Shown piece after piece: positions 1-8,444 of a DNA stretch of 64,000 nucleotides (positions are counted from its first letter, which is position 1; each line of letters begins with the position of its first letter). Under the pieces are notes generated by a model. That model saw nothing but the letters and a program-made list of their open reading frames with translations. It had not been told where the DNA came from and ran no database searches. The DNA comes from Sphingomonas sp. QA11 (GTDB lineage: Bacteria > Pseudomonadota > Alphaproteobacteria > Sphingomonadales > Sphingomonadaceae). The stretch spans positions 2,852,001-2,916,000 of the forward strand of contig NZ_CP098774.1 of the NCBI RefSeq assembly GCF_028473665.1, given 5' to 3'. The position numbers and the translations under genes were made by a program.

Positions 1-1747
1 CCTTGTAGCCGGCGTCCGAAGTCAGCGCGAGGCTGGTCCAGTTCATCGCGGGGCGCTGGGACGCCGCGGCGCGAAATCGATCCGTCTTGCCCACGATCCA
101 GGCGGTCATGATTCCGCCTCCCGAGCCCCCGGTCACGAACAGGCGATGGGGATCGGCATATCCTTGCGCAACCGCGGCGTCGACGACGCTCATCTGGTCG
201 CTATAGTCGATGCCGGGATAGTCGCGATTAATCGCATTGGCGAATGCCTCGCCGTAGGAAGTCGAACCACGCGCATTGGCATATACGACAACGTAGCCGG
301 CCGCTGCGTAGAGTTGGTCGTCGGTCGAGAAATAGGGGCCATAGTGCAGGAACGGCCCGCCATGAATCTCCAGGATCATGGGATATTGACGCGAGCGGTC
401 GAAGCCCGGCGGCGTCAGTACCCAGGCGTCGATCGGCGTCCCGTCGGATGCGGTCACCTTCAACGGCGCCAACGCGCCCAGCGATCGCTTTTCCAGCAGT
501 CCAGCGTTGAGCCGGGTCAACCGCTCGACCACGCCATCGCGCACGATCGCCACGTCGGCCGGGTGATCGGAACCGCCCTGCGGGATGGCAACGGTGCCGC
601 TCCGCGCGACCGAGAACGAGCCACCGCTATAGGGAAGATCGAGCCCGCTATCGGCCAGTCTTTCGGCGACGACGCGCACGATGCCGCCCGGTTCGAACCG
701 GACTACCTTGTTGACGCCCCGATCCTCCAGCGCAGCGAAGAGGCTGCGCCCATCCGCCGCCCAGACCGGGGTGCTCAGGCTGCGGTCGAGATCTTCGTGC
801 GCGACGCGGACATGGCTGCCGTCGCTATCCATGAGATAGATCTTGCGATTTTCGTACGGACGGCGGCGGCGATCGTCATAGCCGCTAAAGGCGATGGTCC
901 GACCATCGGGCGAGACGGTCGCGGAGGCAGCCGGACCTTCAAGCTGCGTCAATCGTGTCAGTGCCCCGCCGGCAAGCGACACCCGATAAATCGCGCTGCG
1001 ATAGCTGTCGGTCTCCCAACCCTTGTCGCGACGGCTGGTGAAGACCAGTGACAGGCCGTCCGGTGTCCATGACACGGGACCGGCGTCATCAAATGGGCCG
1101 GTGGTCAGTTGCCGAAGTGTTCCTCCGACCACGGAGGTAACGAAAACATGATCATAGCCGGGATCGAGATCGCCCTTCCCATCCTTGTGGTACATCGCGC
1201 GGGTCGTGAGCGTGATCGACTTCGCCCAGTCGGCGCCCGCGGGCTTGACTAGGGTCGTTCCGAGCGTCTCGGGCGGCACGGACGCATGCATGATCAAGGC
1301 GATCTTCGCGCAGTCCGGCGACCAGGACACGCCCGAGGCGGGGCTGGCCAGCGTGGCGATACGCTCGATCCTGCGCGAGACCGGCATGTAGGTGAACAAG
1401 CCGCGCGCCTGCCCCTTTGGCGTGGCGGTGAATGCCAGCAGCTTGCCGCTCGCGCACCAGCGCGGCTGCGCGCCGCCGGCGGCCGCTACACCGCCGAGCG
1501 GCCGCTGCACGCCAGTGCGCGTGTCGACCAGCCAGATCGATTCCAGCCCCTCATCGGCCATGATATCGTTGGTGATCCGGACATAGGCGACCAGATTGCC
1601 GTCAGGGCTGATTTGCGGATCGCTTGCCTGGGTCAGGCGGAAAATGTCCTGAGCCTGGAACCTGGCCGGCTCCGCTGGCGCTCCGGCCATCGCTACCCCC
1701 GATACCGCAACCAATCCCATCGCAAAGAGGGCGCGAAATACCGCCAT
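1..1747 (-). CDS. S9 family prolyl oligopeptidase-type serine peptidase (3' end outside the window)
   Basis: The reading frame begins at an ATG at 1745-1747 after a good ribosome-binding site (AAGGGGAAG) and runs off the left edge of the window, so only about 582 N-terminal residues are present. The protein starts with a signal peptide (hydrophobic stretch ending near AMAGAPAEPA), then a beta-propeller-like region with repeated 'SPDG' elements (QISPDGNLVAYVR at the start). The catalytic nucleophile motif GGSGGG, preceded by FVT, is encoded at about 85-130, as expected for acylaminoacyl-peptidase-like S9 enzymes of the periplasm. The Asp and His of the triad lie outside the window. It probably cleaves short peptides after import. 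The neighbouring TonB receptor (1871-4153), on the same strand and upstream, suggests a shared uptake and degradation role. Family assignment is firm; substrate is unknown. Confidence 0.85.
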   Translation of the reverse strand, partial: MAVFRALFAMGLVAVSGVAMAGAPAEPARFQAQDIFRLTQASDPQISPDGNLVAYVRITNDIMADEGLESIWLVDTRTGVQRPLGGVAAAGGAQPRWCASGKLLAFTATPKGQARGLFTYMPVSRRIERIATLASPASGVSWSPDCAKIALIMHASVPPETLGTTLVKPAGADWAKSITLTTRAMYHKDGKGDLDPGYDHVFVTSVVGGTLRQLTTGPFDDAGPVSWTPDGLSLVFTSRRDKGWETDSYRSAIYRVSLAGGALTRLTQLEGPAASATVSPDGRTIAFSGYDDRRRRPYENRKIYLMDSDGSHVRVAHEDLDRSLSTPVWAADGRSLFAALEDRGVNKVVRFEPGGIVRVVAERLADSGLDLPYSGGSFSVARSGTVAIPQGGSDHPADVAIVRDGVVERLTRLNAGLLEKRSLGALAPLKVTASDGTPIDAWVLTPPGFDRSRQYPMILEIHGGPFLHYGPYFSTDDQLYAAAGYVVVYANARGSTSYGEAFANAINRDYPGIDYSDQMSVVDAAVAQGYADPHRLFVTGGSGGGIMTAWIVGKTDRFRAAASQRPAMNWTSLALTSDAGYK

Positions 1748-1870
1748 CGATCTTCCCCTTGTATGCGGGCGTATGCGGGCAGCCCCCAATCCGAAAATAT
1801 GACAGCCCGCCGCTATGAACACAGTCGGCTAAGCCCAAGGATCATAGCGATCCCCGGGCTGGTTTGCCGT

Positions 1871-4153
1871 TCACATATCGACCTTGAGCGATAGCGAGTA
1901 GACCCGCGGCCGGATGAGATAATAATCAGCGTAACCGTCCGTCCCGCTTCCCGTCGAATAATAGCTATAGGAGGCCTGGGAGATGCCCTTCGAATTGAAC
2001 AGGTTCGAAACACCCAACCCGACCTCGAAGCGCCCCTTCGACACCTTCGCGCGCAGGTCAGCCGTGGTGTAGGCGGACAGCATGAGGGCGCTGTCGATCT
2101 GCGCCTGACGGCTGCCGGTATAGGACAGCGTGCCGGACAGGCTCAGTTGCGTGCCCGACGGCCCAGCCGTGACGAATTCCGGCTGAAAACTTGCCTGCAG
2201 CTTCGGCGTACCCGGCAGGCGCGTGCCAGCAGGAACCTCGAAATTGCCGGTATAGCCGCCCGCGACGTCCGTGGCGAAGTTGCGTGTACTTTGGAACGGC
2301 GCCTTGGTCTTGGCATCGGTGTAGGTCATGCTGCCGTTGAACCGCAACGCCTGGACCGGGCGCCACCGTATTGCGAGCTCAGCTCCCTTTGACACCGCCT
2401 TGCCCACGTTCGAGATGATCAGGAAACCGTTCCGATCGGCCGATGTGATCTGCGGATTCCGCCAGTCGATGTAAAAGGCGCCGACGTCCACGTTGAGCGT
2501 CGAGGTCGGGGCCAGCCGAATACCGGCTTCATAGTTCCAGAGATTGTCGGACTTGTATTCCGCCGCCCCCGGCGCCGTGTTCACCCCGCCGAACCGGAAG
2601 CCCTTCGCCGCCAGTGCATAAAGCACCGTGTTGCCCGGCATCCGATATCGCGCCTCGAACTTAGGGGTAAAGCCGCTCTCGGTATGCGTCAGCGACCGGC
2701 TATTGGCGCTGGACGCGAGCGCGGCCGTCCGGACCTGATCGAAGCTGACGCTGGTATGAAAATACCGCCCGCCCGCACCGAGTTCGAGTCCACCGATATC
2801 CAGTTCGACTTCACCGAAAACGGCGCGCTCTTTCGCGATGCCCGTACGCGAGACGTTGAAGTACAGATCGCGATAGACCGGATCGTTCGCACCGACCAGG
2901 AAGACGTTCTGCGTCCGGTGAAAATTCACATCCTGACCGAAGACACCGACCAGCCAGTTGAACGTCCCCTTTTGCGCGGAGGCCACGCGGAATTCCTGCG
3001 AGAAGCCGTTGGAGTTTCGGGCCTCGACGTTGCGGGCTTCCTTGACCTGCGGGAACGGCCCGAAGCCCAGAAAGTCCTGTGAAGGAACATCGATGCCGGT
3101 GGTGACATCCGGCACGAGCAGCCGGGTGAGATCGCTGTTTGCGTTTCTCGTCTTGCTCTGATGCGCCGTCAACGAGGTCAGCTTCACCGGCCCGAGGAGA
3201 TAGTTCACCTCGAGCTTCGCCAGGCTGAACCGAGACTCGTAGGACGAGGGGTGGCGCGAATTATAATAACGCACATCCGGCCCCACCGAGGCCGACGTAT
3301 CACCCTGATGCGACTCCTGGTAGATATACAGGGCGTCGATCGTCAGCCGATCGTCAGGCCGGTACAGTGCGAGGACGCGACCACCCTTCACCGATCGACC
3401 ATTCACGTTCTTCTCGTTCGTCCCGATATTATCCTGATAGCCGGGATCATTCTGATACTGTCCGACGAACCGCAGTGCGAATTTGTCGGTGGCGACCGGG
3501 AGATTCAGCGCGGCATAAACCGAGGCCTGGGCTTCGCCGCCCTGCGCGACGTCCCCGGTCACCATCATCGAGCCGCCGATCTTCGCAAGGTCGGGCTTCT
3601 TGAACGTGTAGTTGACCGCGCCGCCCAGAGAACCCGAACCATAGAGCGCGCCCTGCGGCCCACGCAGCACTTTCACCGCATCGAGATCAAACGCCGAAAT
3701 GTCAGGCGTCGACACATATTGGAACGGGTCGGTGAATGGTACGTCTTCGATATAGATTCCGGTCGGCAACTGCCCGACGCTGGTGTTGTCGGACGACGTG
3801 CTGGTGCCGATGCCGCGGATCGACAGCAACGAGCCATCGGCGGATCCCTTGTTGAACTGAACGCCGGGAGTCAGTTTGAAGATATCCTCGGCGTCCTTGG
3901 CACCGGTCTTTGCCAGATCCTCTGAGGAAACGATATTGACCGTACCCGCTATATCCCGGACGTTCTGGGCACGCTTGCCGACGACCACGATATCACCCTG
4001 CCCGGCCGGGGCTATGGGGTCGTCCTGGCTTTGACCTGCAACATCCTGCGCCATTGCAGCGCTGCACTGCGCAAACGCCGTGATAGCTATCGTCGAACCG
4101 ACAGCCCCAAATAACCGGACCGCATTACAGATCTTCCCTGGCATCCTCAACAT
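1871..4153 (-). CDS. TonB-dependent outer-membrane receptor
   Basis: A protein of about 760 residues with a signal peptide (ending near SAAMAQ), a TonB-box-like start (GDIVVVGKR), a plug domain with the typical LTPGVQF and IRGIGTS elements, and a long beta-barrel region. The frame stays open upstream to 4216, but the first 21 residues of that longer form do not look like a signal peptide, so I place the start at the ATG at 4151-4153 (an ATG at 4142-4144 is the alternative). Unusually, the last residue is Met rather than the aromatic residue that usually closes outer-membrane barrels. It is a sphingomonad-style receptor for active uptake of a large or scarce substrate. The S9 peptidase downstream and the hydrolase/LeuCD genes upstream suggest an organic nutrient rather than iron, but this is inference. 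Confidence 0.88.
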   Translation of the reverse strand: MLRMPGKICNAVRLFGAVGSTIAITAFAQCSAAMAQDVAGQSQDDPIAPAGQGDIVVVGKRAQNVRDIAGTVNIVSSEDLAKTGAKDAEDIFKLTPGVQFNKGSADGSLLSIRGIGTSTSSDNTSVGQLPTGIYIEDVPFTDPFQYVSTPDISAFDLDAVKVLRGPQGALYGSGSLGGAVNYTFKKPDLAKIGGSMMVTGDVAQGGEAQASVYAALNLPVATDKFALRFVGQYQNDPGYQDNIGTNEKNVNGRSVKGGRVLALYRPDDRLTIDALYIYQESHQGDTSASVGPDVRYYNSRHPSSYESRFSLAKLEVNYLLGPVKLTSLTAHQSKTRNANSDLTRLLVPDVTTGIDVPSQDFLGFGPFPQVKEARNVEARNSNGFSQEFRVASAQKGTFNWLVGVFGQDVNFHRTQNVFLVGANDPVYRDLYFNVSRTGIAKERAVFGEVELDIGGLELGAGGRYFHTSVSFDQVRTAALASSANSRSLTHTESGFTPKFEARYRMPGNTVLYALAAKGFRFGGVNTAPGAAEYKSDNLWNYEAGIRLAPTSTLNVDVGAFYIDWRNPQITSADRNGFLIISNVGKAVSKGAELAIRWRPVQALRFNGSMTYTDAKTKAPFQSTRNFATDVAGGYTGNFEVPAGTRLPGTPKLQASFQPEFVTAGPSGTQLSLSGTLSYTGSRQAQIDSALMLSAYTTADLRAKVSKGRFEVGLGVSNLFNSKGISQASYSYYSTGSGTDGYADYYLIRPRVYSLSLKVDM

Positions 4154-4166
4154 CCCCAATGAATTT

Positions 4167-4424
4167 TTACCGCATGGAACGGCTATTGCCGCCACCCAAT
4201 CCAGCCAGAGCGCCATTATTATAGCTGCTTAGTTTTATTGTTACTTGCTGAATCGCATATTCTTCCGAATAAATATTATGCCTTCTACTCCTCGGGTCGC
4301 GGGGCTTCGAAAACTTCCACTTCCGATAAAGCATATTAGGATATGCGAGCATGCCGGCCCAATGCCGGATCGGCATATAATCATGCAGGCCATGGCTGGA
4401 TTCGCTGCAGCTCGAAGCCGTCAT
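4167..4424 (-). CDS. Possible small hypothetical protein (85 aa)
   Basis: A short open frame whose ATG is preceded by AAGGAG at good spacing, located exactly between the hydrolase stop (4461) and the TonB-receptor start (4153). The product is unlike anything I recognise, and the region has lower GC than its surroundings. Two inverted repeats lie inside it (4331-4346 and 4362-4376), so the stretch may instead be an untranslated leader or operator region for the receptor. The Shine-Dalgarno match is the only support. Confidence 0.2.
   Translation of the reverse strand: MTASSCSESSHGLHDYMPIRHWAGMLAYPNMLYRKWKFSKPRDPRSRRHNIYSEEYAIQQVTIKLSSYNNGALAGLGGGNSRSMR
4331..4376. repeat. Pair of short inverted repeats upstream of the TonB receptor
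   Basis: GCATAT-TAGG-ATATGC at 4331-4346 is a perfect 6-bp-arm dyad, and ATGCCG-GAT-CGGCAT at 4362-4376 is a second. Both lie about 180-220 bp upstream of the receptor start and downstream of the hydrolase gene. They could be regulator-binding sites or part of an mRNA end. Neither is followed by a T-run on the minus strand. Confidence 0.3.
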
Positions 4425-4460
4425 GCGCGCTCCTTGTCGCGGCCAATAGCCGGTCCCGGA

Positions 4461-5354
4461 TCACAGAAATGCGTCGAGCGCCTGCAACAAATCCCGGGGC
4501 GTCTCCTCCTGCGGGCTATGCCCGCAGTCGATCGGATGGCCGCTGACATCACGCGCCTTGTCACGCCAGGTGGCGAGCACATCGTATAGTGCGCCAACGG
4601 TACCGCGGCCGCCCCATAGCGCCAAAAGCGGGACTTCGATCCGGCGATCGCCGTCCTCGGCATCATCCTCCAGATCGATGCCGGCGGCGGCGCGATAGTC
4701 CTCGCAGATCGCATGACGCGTGGCGGGGTCGCGATAACAACGCCGATATTCCGCCAGGACGCGCGGATCGACGGCGCCCTCGACCTTGATCTGGCCGGCC
4801 AGATGGCGGTCGAGAAAGAAGTCCGGGTCGGCCGCGATCATCCGTTCGGGGAGATCGAAGGGCTGGATCAGGAAGAACCACCAGAAATAGCGTGTCGCGA
4901 ACTCCTTGTCGGTCCGATCGTACATCGTCGCGGTCGGCGCGATGTCGATCAGGACAAGACGGGTAACCTGTCCGGGATGGTCCAGCGCCATGCGGTGCGC
5001 GACGCGTGCGCCGCGGTCGTGACCAACCACGGCGAAGTGGTCAAAACCCAGCGAGCGCATCACCGCGACCTGGTCAGCGGCCATCGTCCTTTTCGAATAG
5101 GTCGCGTGATTGCCGCCACCCGGCGGCTTTGCACTGTCGCCATAGCCGCGCAGATCCGTCGCGACCACGGTGAAGCGCTCGGCGAGCGCCGGCGCGACCT
5201 TGTGCCAGGTGAGATGGGTCTGCGGATGCCCGTGCAACAGCAGCAGCGGCGGCCCCGAACCGCCGACCGCCGCTCGGATGCGAACTCCTTCCACCTCGAT
5301 GTCTTGCCAGCGGAACCCCGGCATCAGGGCCGGATACCCGATGATGCCGCTCAT
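4461..5354 (-). CDS. Alpha/beta hydrolase, haloacetate dehalogenase/epoxide hydrolase type
   Basis: A 297-residue alpha/beta-hydrolase with oxyanion-hole HG (41-42), nucleophile elbow GHDRGAR with Asp113 as nucleophile and Arg114/Arg117 behind it, and a C-terminal DCGH carrying the catalytic His. The DR-x2-R pattern and the following HRMALDHP are typical of fluoroacetate dehalogenases (DehH1). Where those enzymes have His-Trp for halide binding (the 'HWFF' stretch), this protein has W158-W159-F-F, so the halide pocket may be altered and another ester, epoxide or C-C bond substrate is possible. Its ATG overlaps the leuD-like stop codon (ATGA), so it is translationally coupled to the LeuCD pair and probably acts in the same pathway. 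Confidence 0.85.
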   Translation of the reverse strand: MSGIIGYPALMPGFRWQDIEVEGVRIRAAVGGSGPPLLLLHGHPQTHLTWHKVAPALAERFTVVATDLRGYGDSAKPPGGGNHATYSKRTMAADQVAVMRSLGFDHFAVVGHDRGARVAHRMALDHPGQVTRLVLIDIAPTATMYDRTDKEFATRYFWWFFLIQPFDLPERMIAADPDFFLDRHLAGQIKVEGAVDPRVLAEYRRCYRDPATRHAICEDYRAAAGIDLEDDAEDGDRRIEVPLLALWGGRGTVGALYDVLATWRDKARDVSGHPIDCGHSPQEETPRDLLQALDAFL

Positions 5355-5969
5355 CGGGCCGCCGCCTCGACCAGCCAGGGATGTTCAGCGAAATAGGCCT
5401 GTTGAAAGGAATGAATTTCCGCCGCGTGAGTCAGCGTGTCGCCGATGCGATCCAGCCCGAGGAGCAGCGCACGCCGAACCTCGGGGTCGATCTCGAAATC
5501 GATCGATACCTCCCCGGCCACGATCGTCCGCTTTTCCAGATCGATGGAAATCAGGCCGGTGTCGTCGGACAAACAGGCCGCGAGCGACGCGATCCCAATC
5601 GGATCGAGCACGATCAGCAGCAGCCCGTTATTGGCGGCGTTATCCGCAAATATGCCGGCAAAGCCAGTGCCGATGATGGCCCGTATTCCATATTGCAACA
5701 TCCCCCACACGGCATGCTCGCGCGATGAGCCGCAGCCGAAATTCGGTCCGACCAGCAGGAAGCGGGTATCCGCCATGTCAGCGCGATGCAGCAGGAACTC
5801 GGGGCGCCGCCGGCCTTCCACATCGAACCGCAGATCGTGGAACAGGCCCAGGGCCAGACCGGTACGGTCGATTCCCTTCAGAAATGCCTTTGGCATGATC
5901 ACGTCGGTGTCGATGTTCGCCGCCGGCATCGCCGCGATACGTCCGGTCAAGTGCGTGAAGCACTCCATC
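5351..5969 (-). CDS. leuD: LeuD-like small subunit of an isopropylmalate-isomerase-family hydro-lyase
   Basis: About 205 residues with the swivelling-domain signature NIDTDVIMPKAFLK near the N terminus and GPNFGCGSSREHA with its substrate-binding Ser-Ser-Arg. Length and sequence fit the bacterial LeuD class (about 200 aa). The start is the ATG at 5967-5969, which overlaps the stop of the upstream leuC-like gene; a longer open frame exists but lies inside leuC. It works with the LeuC-like subunit to isomerise or hydrate an alkyl-malate/maleate-type acid. No leuA or leuB is nearby, and the partners are a hydrolase and a LysR regulator, so this may be a catabolic paralogue rather than the leucine-biosynthesis enzyme. 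Confidence 0.85.
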
Positions 5970-7404
5970 ACAATGCCTCCAGCGGTGAAAAGCGCCGCAC
6001 ATCGGCAAGCTTGCCGGTAATCGCCGCGGCCGCCACCATTGCCGGGCTCATCAGATGGGTTCGGCCGCCGATGCCTTGTCGTCCCTCGAAATTGCGATTC
6101 GTGCTCGACGCGCAACGTTCACCGGGCGCCAGCATGTCATCATTCATCGCCAGACAAAGCGAGCATCCCGACTGCCGCCACTCGAAACCGGCATCGATGA
6201 AGATCTGGTCCAGGCCCTCGGCTTCCGCCTCGCGGCGCACGGTGCTGCTGCCCGGCGAGATCATGGCACGGACCCCGGGCGCGACCCTCCGTCCGTTGAG
6301 GATGCGCGCGGCATCGCGCAGGTCAGTGATCCGGGCATTCGTGCAGGAACCGATAAAGGCCCGGTCAATCGATACATCCTCCAGCGGCATGTGCGGCGCC
6401 AACCCCATATAGGCGATGGCGCGTGCGGCATCCGCCCGGCGGTCGATCGGCAAATCATCGGGATTGGGCACTCGATCGCCGATCGCCAAAGCCTGATCCG
6501 GGCTGGTTCCCCAACTCACCATGGGCGGGATATCCTCGGCGCGCAGCACGACTTCCGCGTCGAAATGCGCCGCCGCGTCAGTCGCCAACGCCACCCATTG
6601 TTCGCGCGCCCGCTCCAGCATCGCCGCCGGCGGCGTGCGCGGACGCCCCGTGATATAGTCGAATACCTTGCCGTCGGACGCCATCAACGCCACCCGGGCC
6701 CCACATTCGACCGCCATGTTGCACATGGTCATCCGCCCCTCGACCCCCAGGCCGCGAATGGCTTCGCCGGCGAACTCCAGCGCATAGCCAGCGGCTCCCC
6801 CCGCCCCGATCAGGCGGATGACCGCCATCACCGCATCCTTTGCCGTCACCCCCGTCGGAAGCTGCCCATCGATCGTCACACGCATATTCTTCAGCCGGTG
6901 ATGAATCAGTGTCTGCGTCGCCAGCAGATGCTCGATATCCGAGGTGCCGATGCCGAACCCGACGGCCCCGAACGCGCCATAGGTCGTGGTGTGGCTATCC
7001 CCGGCGGCGATCACCAGCCCGGGCAGAACCCAACCGAGATCGGGCAGGACCACATGTTCGATCCCCTGCCGGGGATGCAGCACATCGTAGATCTCGATGC
7101 CGAAATCGCGGCCATTCCGGACAAAATAATCGATCTGCCGCTGCGCGCCGCCATCGCTGCTGCCGGCGCCGCGCACTGGGTCGGTCGAATTGACATGATC
7201 AACGACCCCCAAGGCCGCTTCAGGCCGCCACAGCCGCCGTCCGGCATCGCGCAGTCCGCTGAACGCCTGCGGACTGGTATATTCGTTCAGCACCGTGCGA
7301 TCGACATACAGGAGCATCCGTTCGCCGGCGCCCACGGCTTCGCCCAGGGACAAGATCCGATGCCGATCGATGATCTTGTCGTAGAGCGTTCGCGACGCTG
7401 GCAT
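5968..7404 (-). CDS. leuC: LeuC-like large subunit, 4Fe-4S hydro-lyase (aconitase family)
   Basis: A 478-residue protein with the aconitase-family active-site elements DHV, GDSHTTTYGAFG, and the iron-sulfur ligands in GSCTNAR and CSLC near the C terminus. Length is close to LeuC (about 470). It forms a complex with the LeuD-like protein encoded just downstream with overlapping codons. In leucine synthesis this reaction converts 2- to 3-isopropylmalate; related pairs handle citraconate or dimethylmaleate. The setting (hydrolase downstream, LysR regulator divergent, no leuAB) favours a specialised catabolic role, which is inference. Regulation is probably by the divergent LysR gene. Confidence 0.87.
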   Translation of the reverse strand: MPASRTLYDKIIDRHRILSLGEAVGAGERMLLYVDRTVLNEYTSPQAFSGLRDAGRRLWRPEAALGVVDHVNSTDPVRGAGSSDGGAQRQIDYFVRNGRDFGIEIYDVLHPRQGIEHVVLPDLGWVLPGLVIAAGDSHTTTYGAFGAVGFGIGTSDIEHLLATQTLIHHRLKNMRVTIDGQLPTGVTAKDAVMAVIRLIGAGGAAGYALEFAGEAIRGLGVEGRMTMCNMAVECGARVALMASDGKVFDYITGRPRTPPAAMLERAREQWVALATDAAAHFDAEVVLRAEDIPPMVSWGTSPDQALAIGDRVPNPDDLPIDRRADAARAIAYMGLAPHMPLEDVSIDRAFIGSCTNARITDLRDAARILNGRRVAPGVRAMISPGSSTVRREAEAEGLDQIFIDAGFEWRQSGCSLCLAMNDDMLAPGERCASSTNRNFEGRQGIGGRTHLMSPAMVAAAAITGKLADVRRFSPLEAL

Positions 7405-7475
7405 ATCATTCCCTCTTGGCGGTTTGCGAAAGCGCGACTTACAGTGCGCGCGACGTCCGTTACCAATGCCGGGAA

Positions 7476-7493
7476 ATCATCAAATCATGCGAT
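7476..7493. promoter_or_regulatory. Possible LysR-type operator between leuC and the LysR gene
   Basis: The 101-bp divergent gap contains ATCATCAAATCATGCGAT, an imperfect dyad with an ATC-N12-GAT shape, as LysR proteins often use (T-N11-A motif). It lies just upstream of the LysR start and in the leuC promoter region. Weak evidence from position and symmetry only. Confidence 0.25.
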
Positions 7494-7505
7494 CTGCGCG
7501 GTAAT

Positions 7506-8411
7506 ATGGACACGATGTGGCTCGAGGACTTCATCACACTTGCCGACGAGATGAATTTCTCGCGGGCAGCGGAAGCGCGCAATATGACTCAGCCTGCCTT
7601 CAGCCGGCGGATCCGCGCGCTTGAAGAGTGGATCGGCGCGACATTGGTGGATCGCGATACGCACCGCATCGCGCTGACCGAAGCGGGTTTCGCCTTTCGC
7701 GGCATTGCCGAGGAAATTCTGCGCAGGCTGTCGCTCGGTCGCGATCAGGTCCGTGAAATCGGGGGCGCGCAAGTCAGCGAATTGCGGTTCGCGTCCACGC
7801 ACGCGCTCTCCGTGACCTTCTTCCCATCCTGGTTTCGAGGACTGGAGGACGGATGGGATGTGGGTACCGTCACGCTCGTTGCCGATCATATGACCGCGTG
7901 CGAGCGCTTCATGCTCGAAGGCAAGGCCGATCTTCTTCTGTGCCATCATCATCCGGCCGCATCCCACCGGCTCGATCCTTCGGGTTTTTCATCGCTTCAT
8001 CTGGGTGACGATGTGCTGCTGCCTGTTTCCGCCGCGGCATCCGATGGCACGCCGATTCATCGCCTGCCGGGCACCGATGCCAATCCGCTGCCTTATCTCG
8101 AGTTCGAGGAACGGTCAGGCATGGGCCGGATCATACAGGCGGCAAAGGTGGCCGGCAGCGGGATTACCGCCCTGCAGCCGGTCTTCAGGTCGCATATGGC
8201 CAGCGTCCTGCTGACCATGGCGCGCGATGGACGCGGCATCAGCTGGACTCCACTGAGCCTGGCGGAAACCGACCTCAAGGAAGGACGGCTGGCCTTGGCC
8301 GGCGACGATCAATGGCATATCCCGATCGAGATACGGATATTCAGGCCGCGCGCCAGACGGAGCCAAAGAGTCGAGGCGTTCTGGAATATGCTGAAAGCGC
8401 GAAGCGCATAG
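7506..8411 (+). CDS. LysR family transcriptional regulator
   Basis: 301 residues from the ATG at 7506 (frame open further upstream, but the winged helix-turn-helix begins only here: WLEDFITLADEMNFSRAAE, then QPAFSRRIRALE and LVDRDTHRIALTEAG). The C-terminal substrate-binding domain follows and is of normal length. It is divergent from the leuCD-hydrolase operon and is the likely activator of that operon in response to a pathway acid. The next gene (penicillin acylase family) is convergent, 33 bp away. Confidence 0.9.
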   Translation: MDTMWLEDFITLADEMNFSRAAEARNMTQPAFSRRIRALEEWIGATLVDRDTHRIALTEAGFAFRGIAEEILRRLSLGRDQVREIGGAQVSELRFASTHALSVTFFPSWFRGLEDGWDVGTVTLVADHMTACERFMLEGKADLLLCHHHPAASHRLDPSGFSSLHLGDDVLLPVSAAASDGTPIHRLPGTDANPLPYLEFEERSGMGRIIQAAKVAGSGITALQPVFRSHMASVLLTMARDGRGISWTPLSLAETDLKEGRLALAGDDQWHIPIEIRIFRPRARRSQRVEAFWNMLKARSA

Positions 8412-8444
8412 CCGGGGCCGGGCGGGGTCTGTCGCTACCCAGCC

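Noticed and set aside
6055..7554. Long open frame on the plus strand across the leuC-like gene (about 499 codons)
   Set aside because: It is antisense to a clear LeuC with all family motifs; high GC with strong third-position bias leaves the opposite strand open. Product has no recognisable domain and is very rich in Arg, Pro and His.
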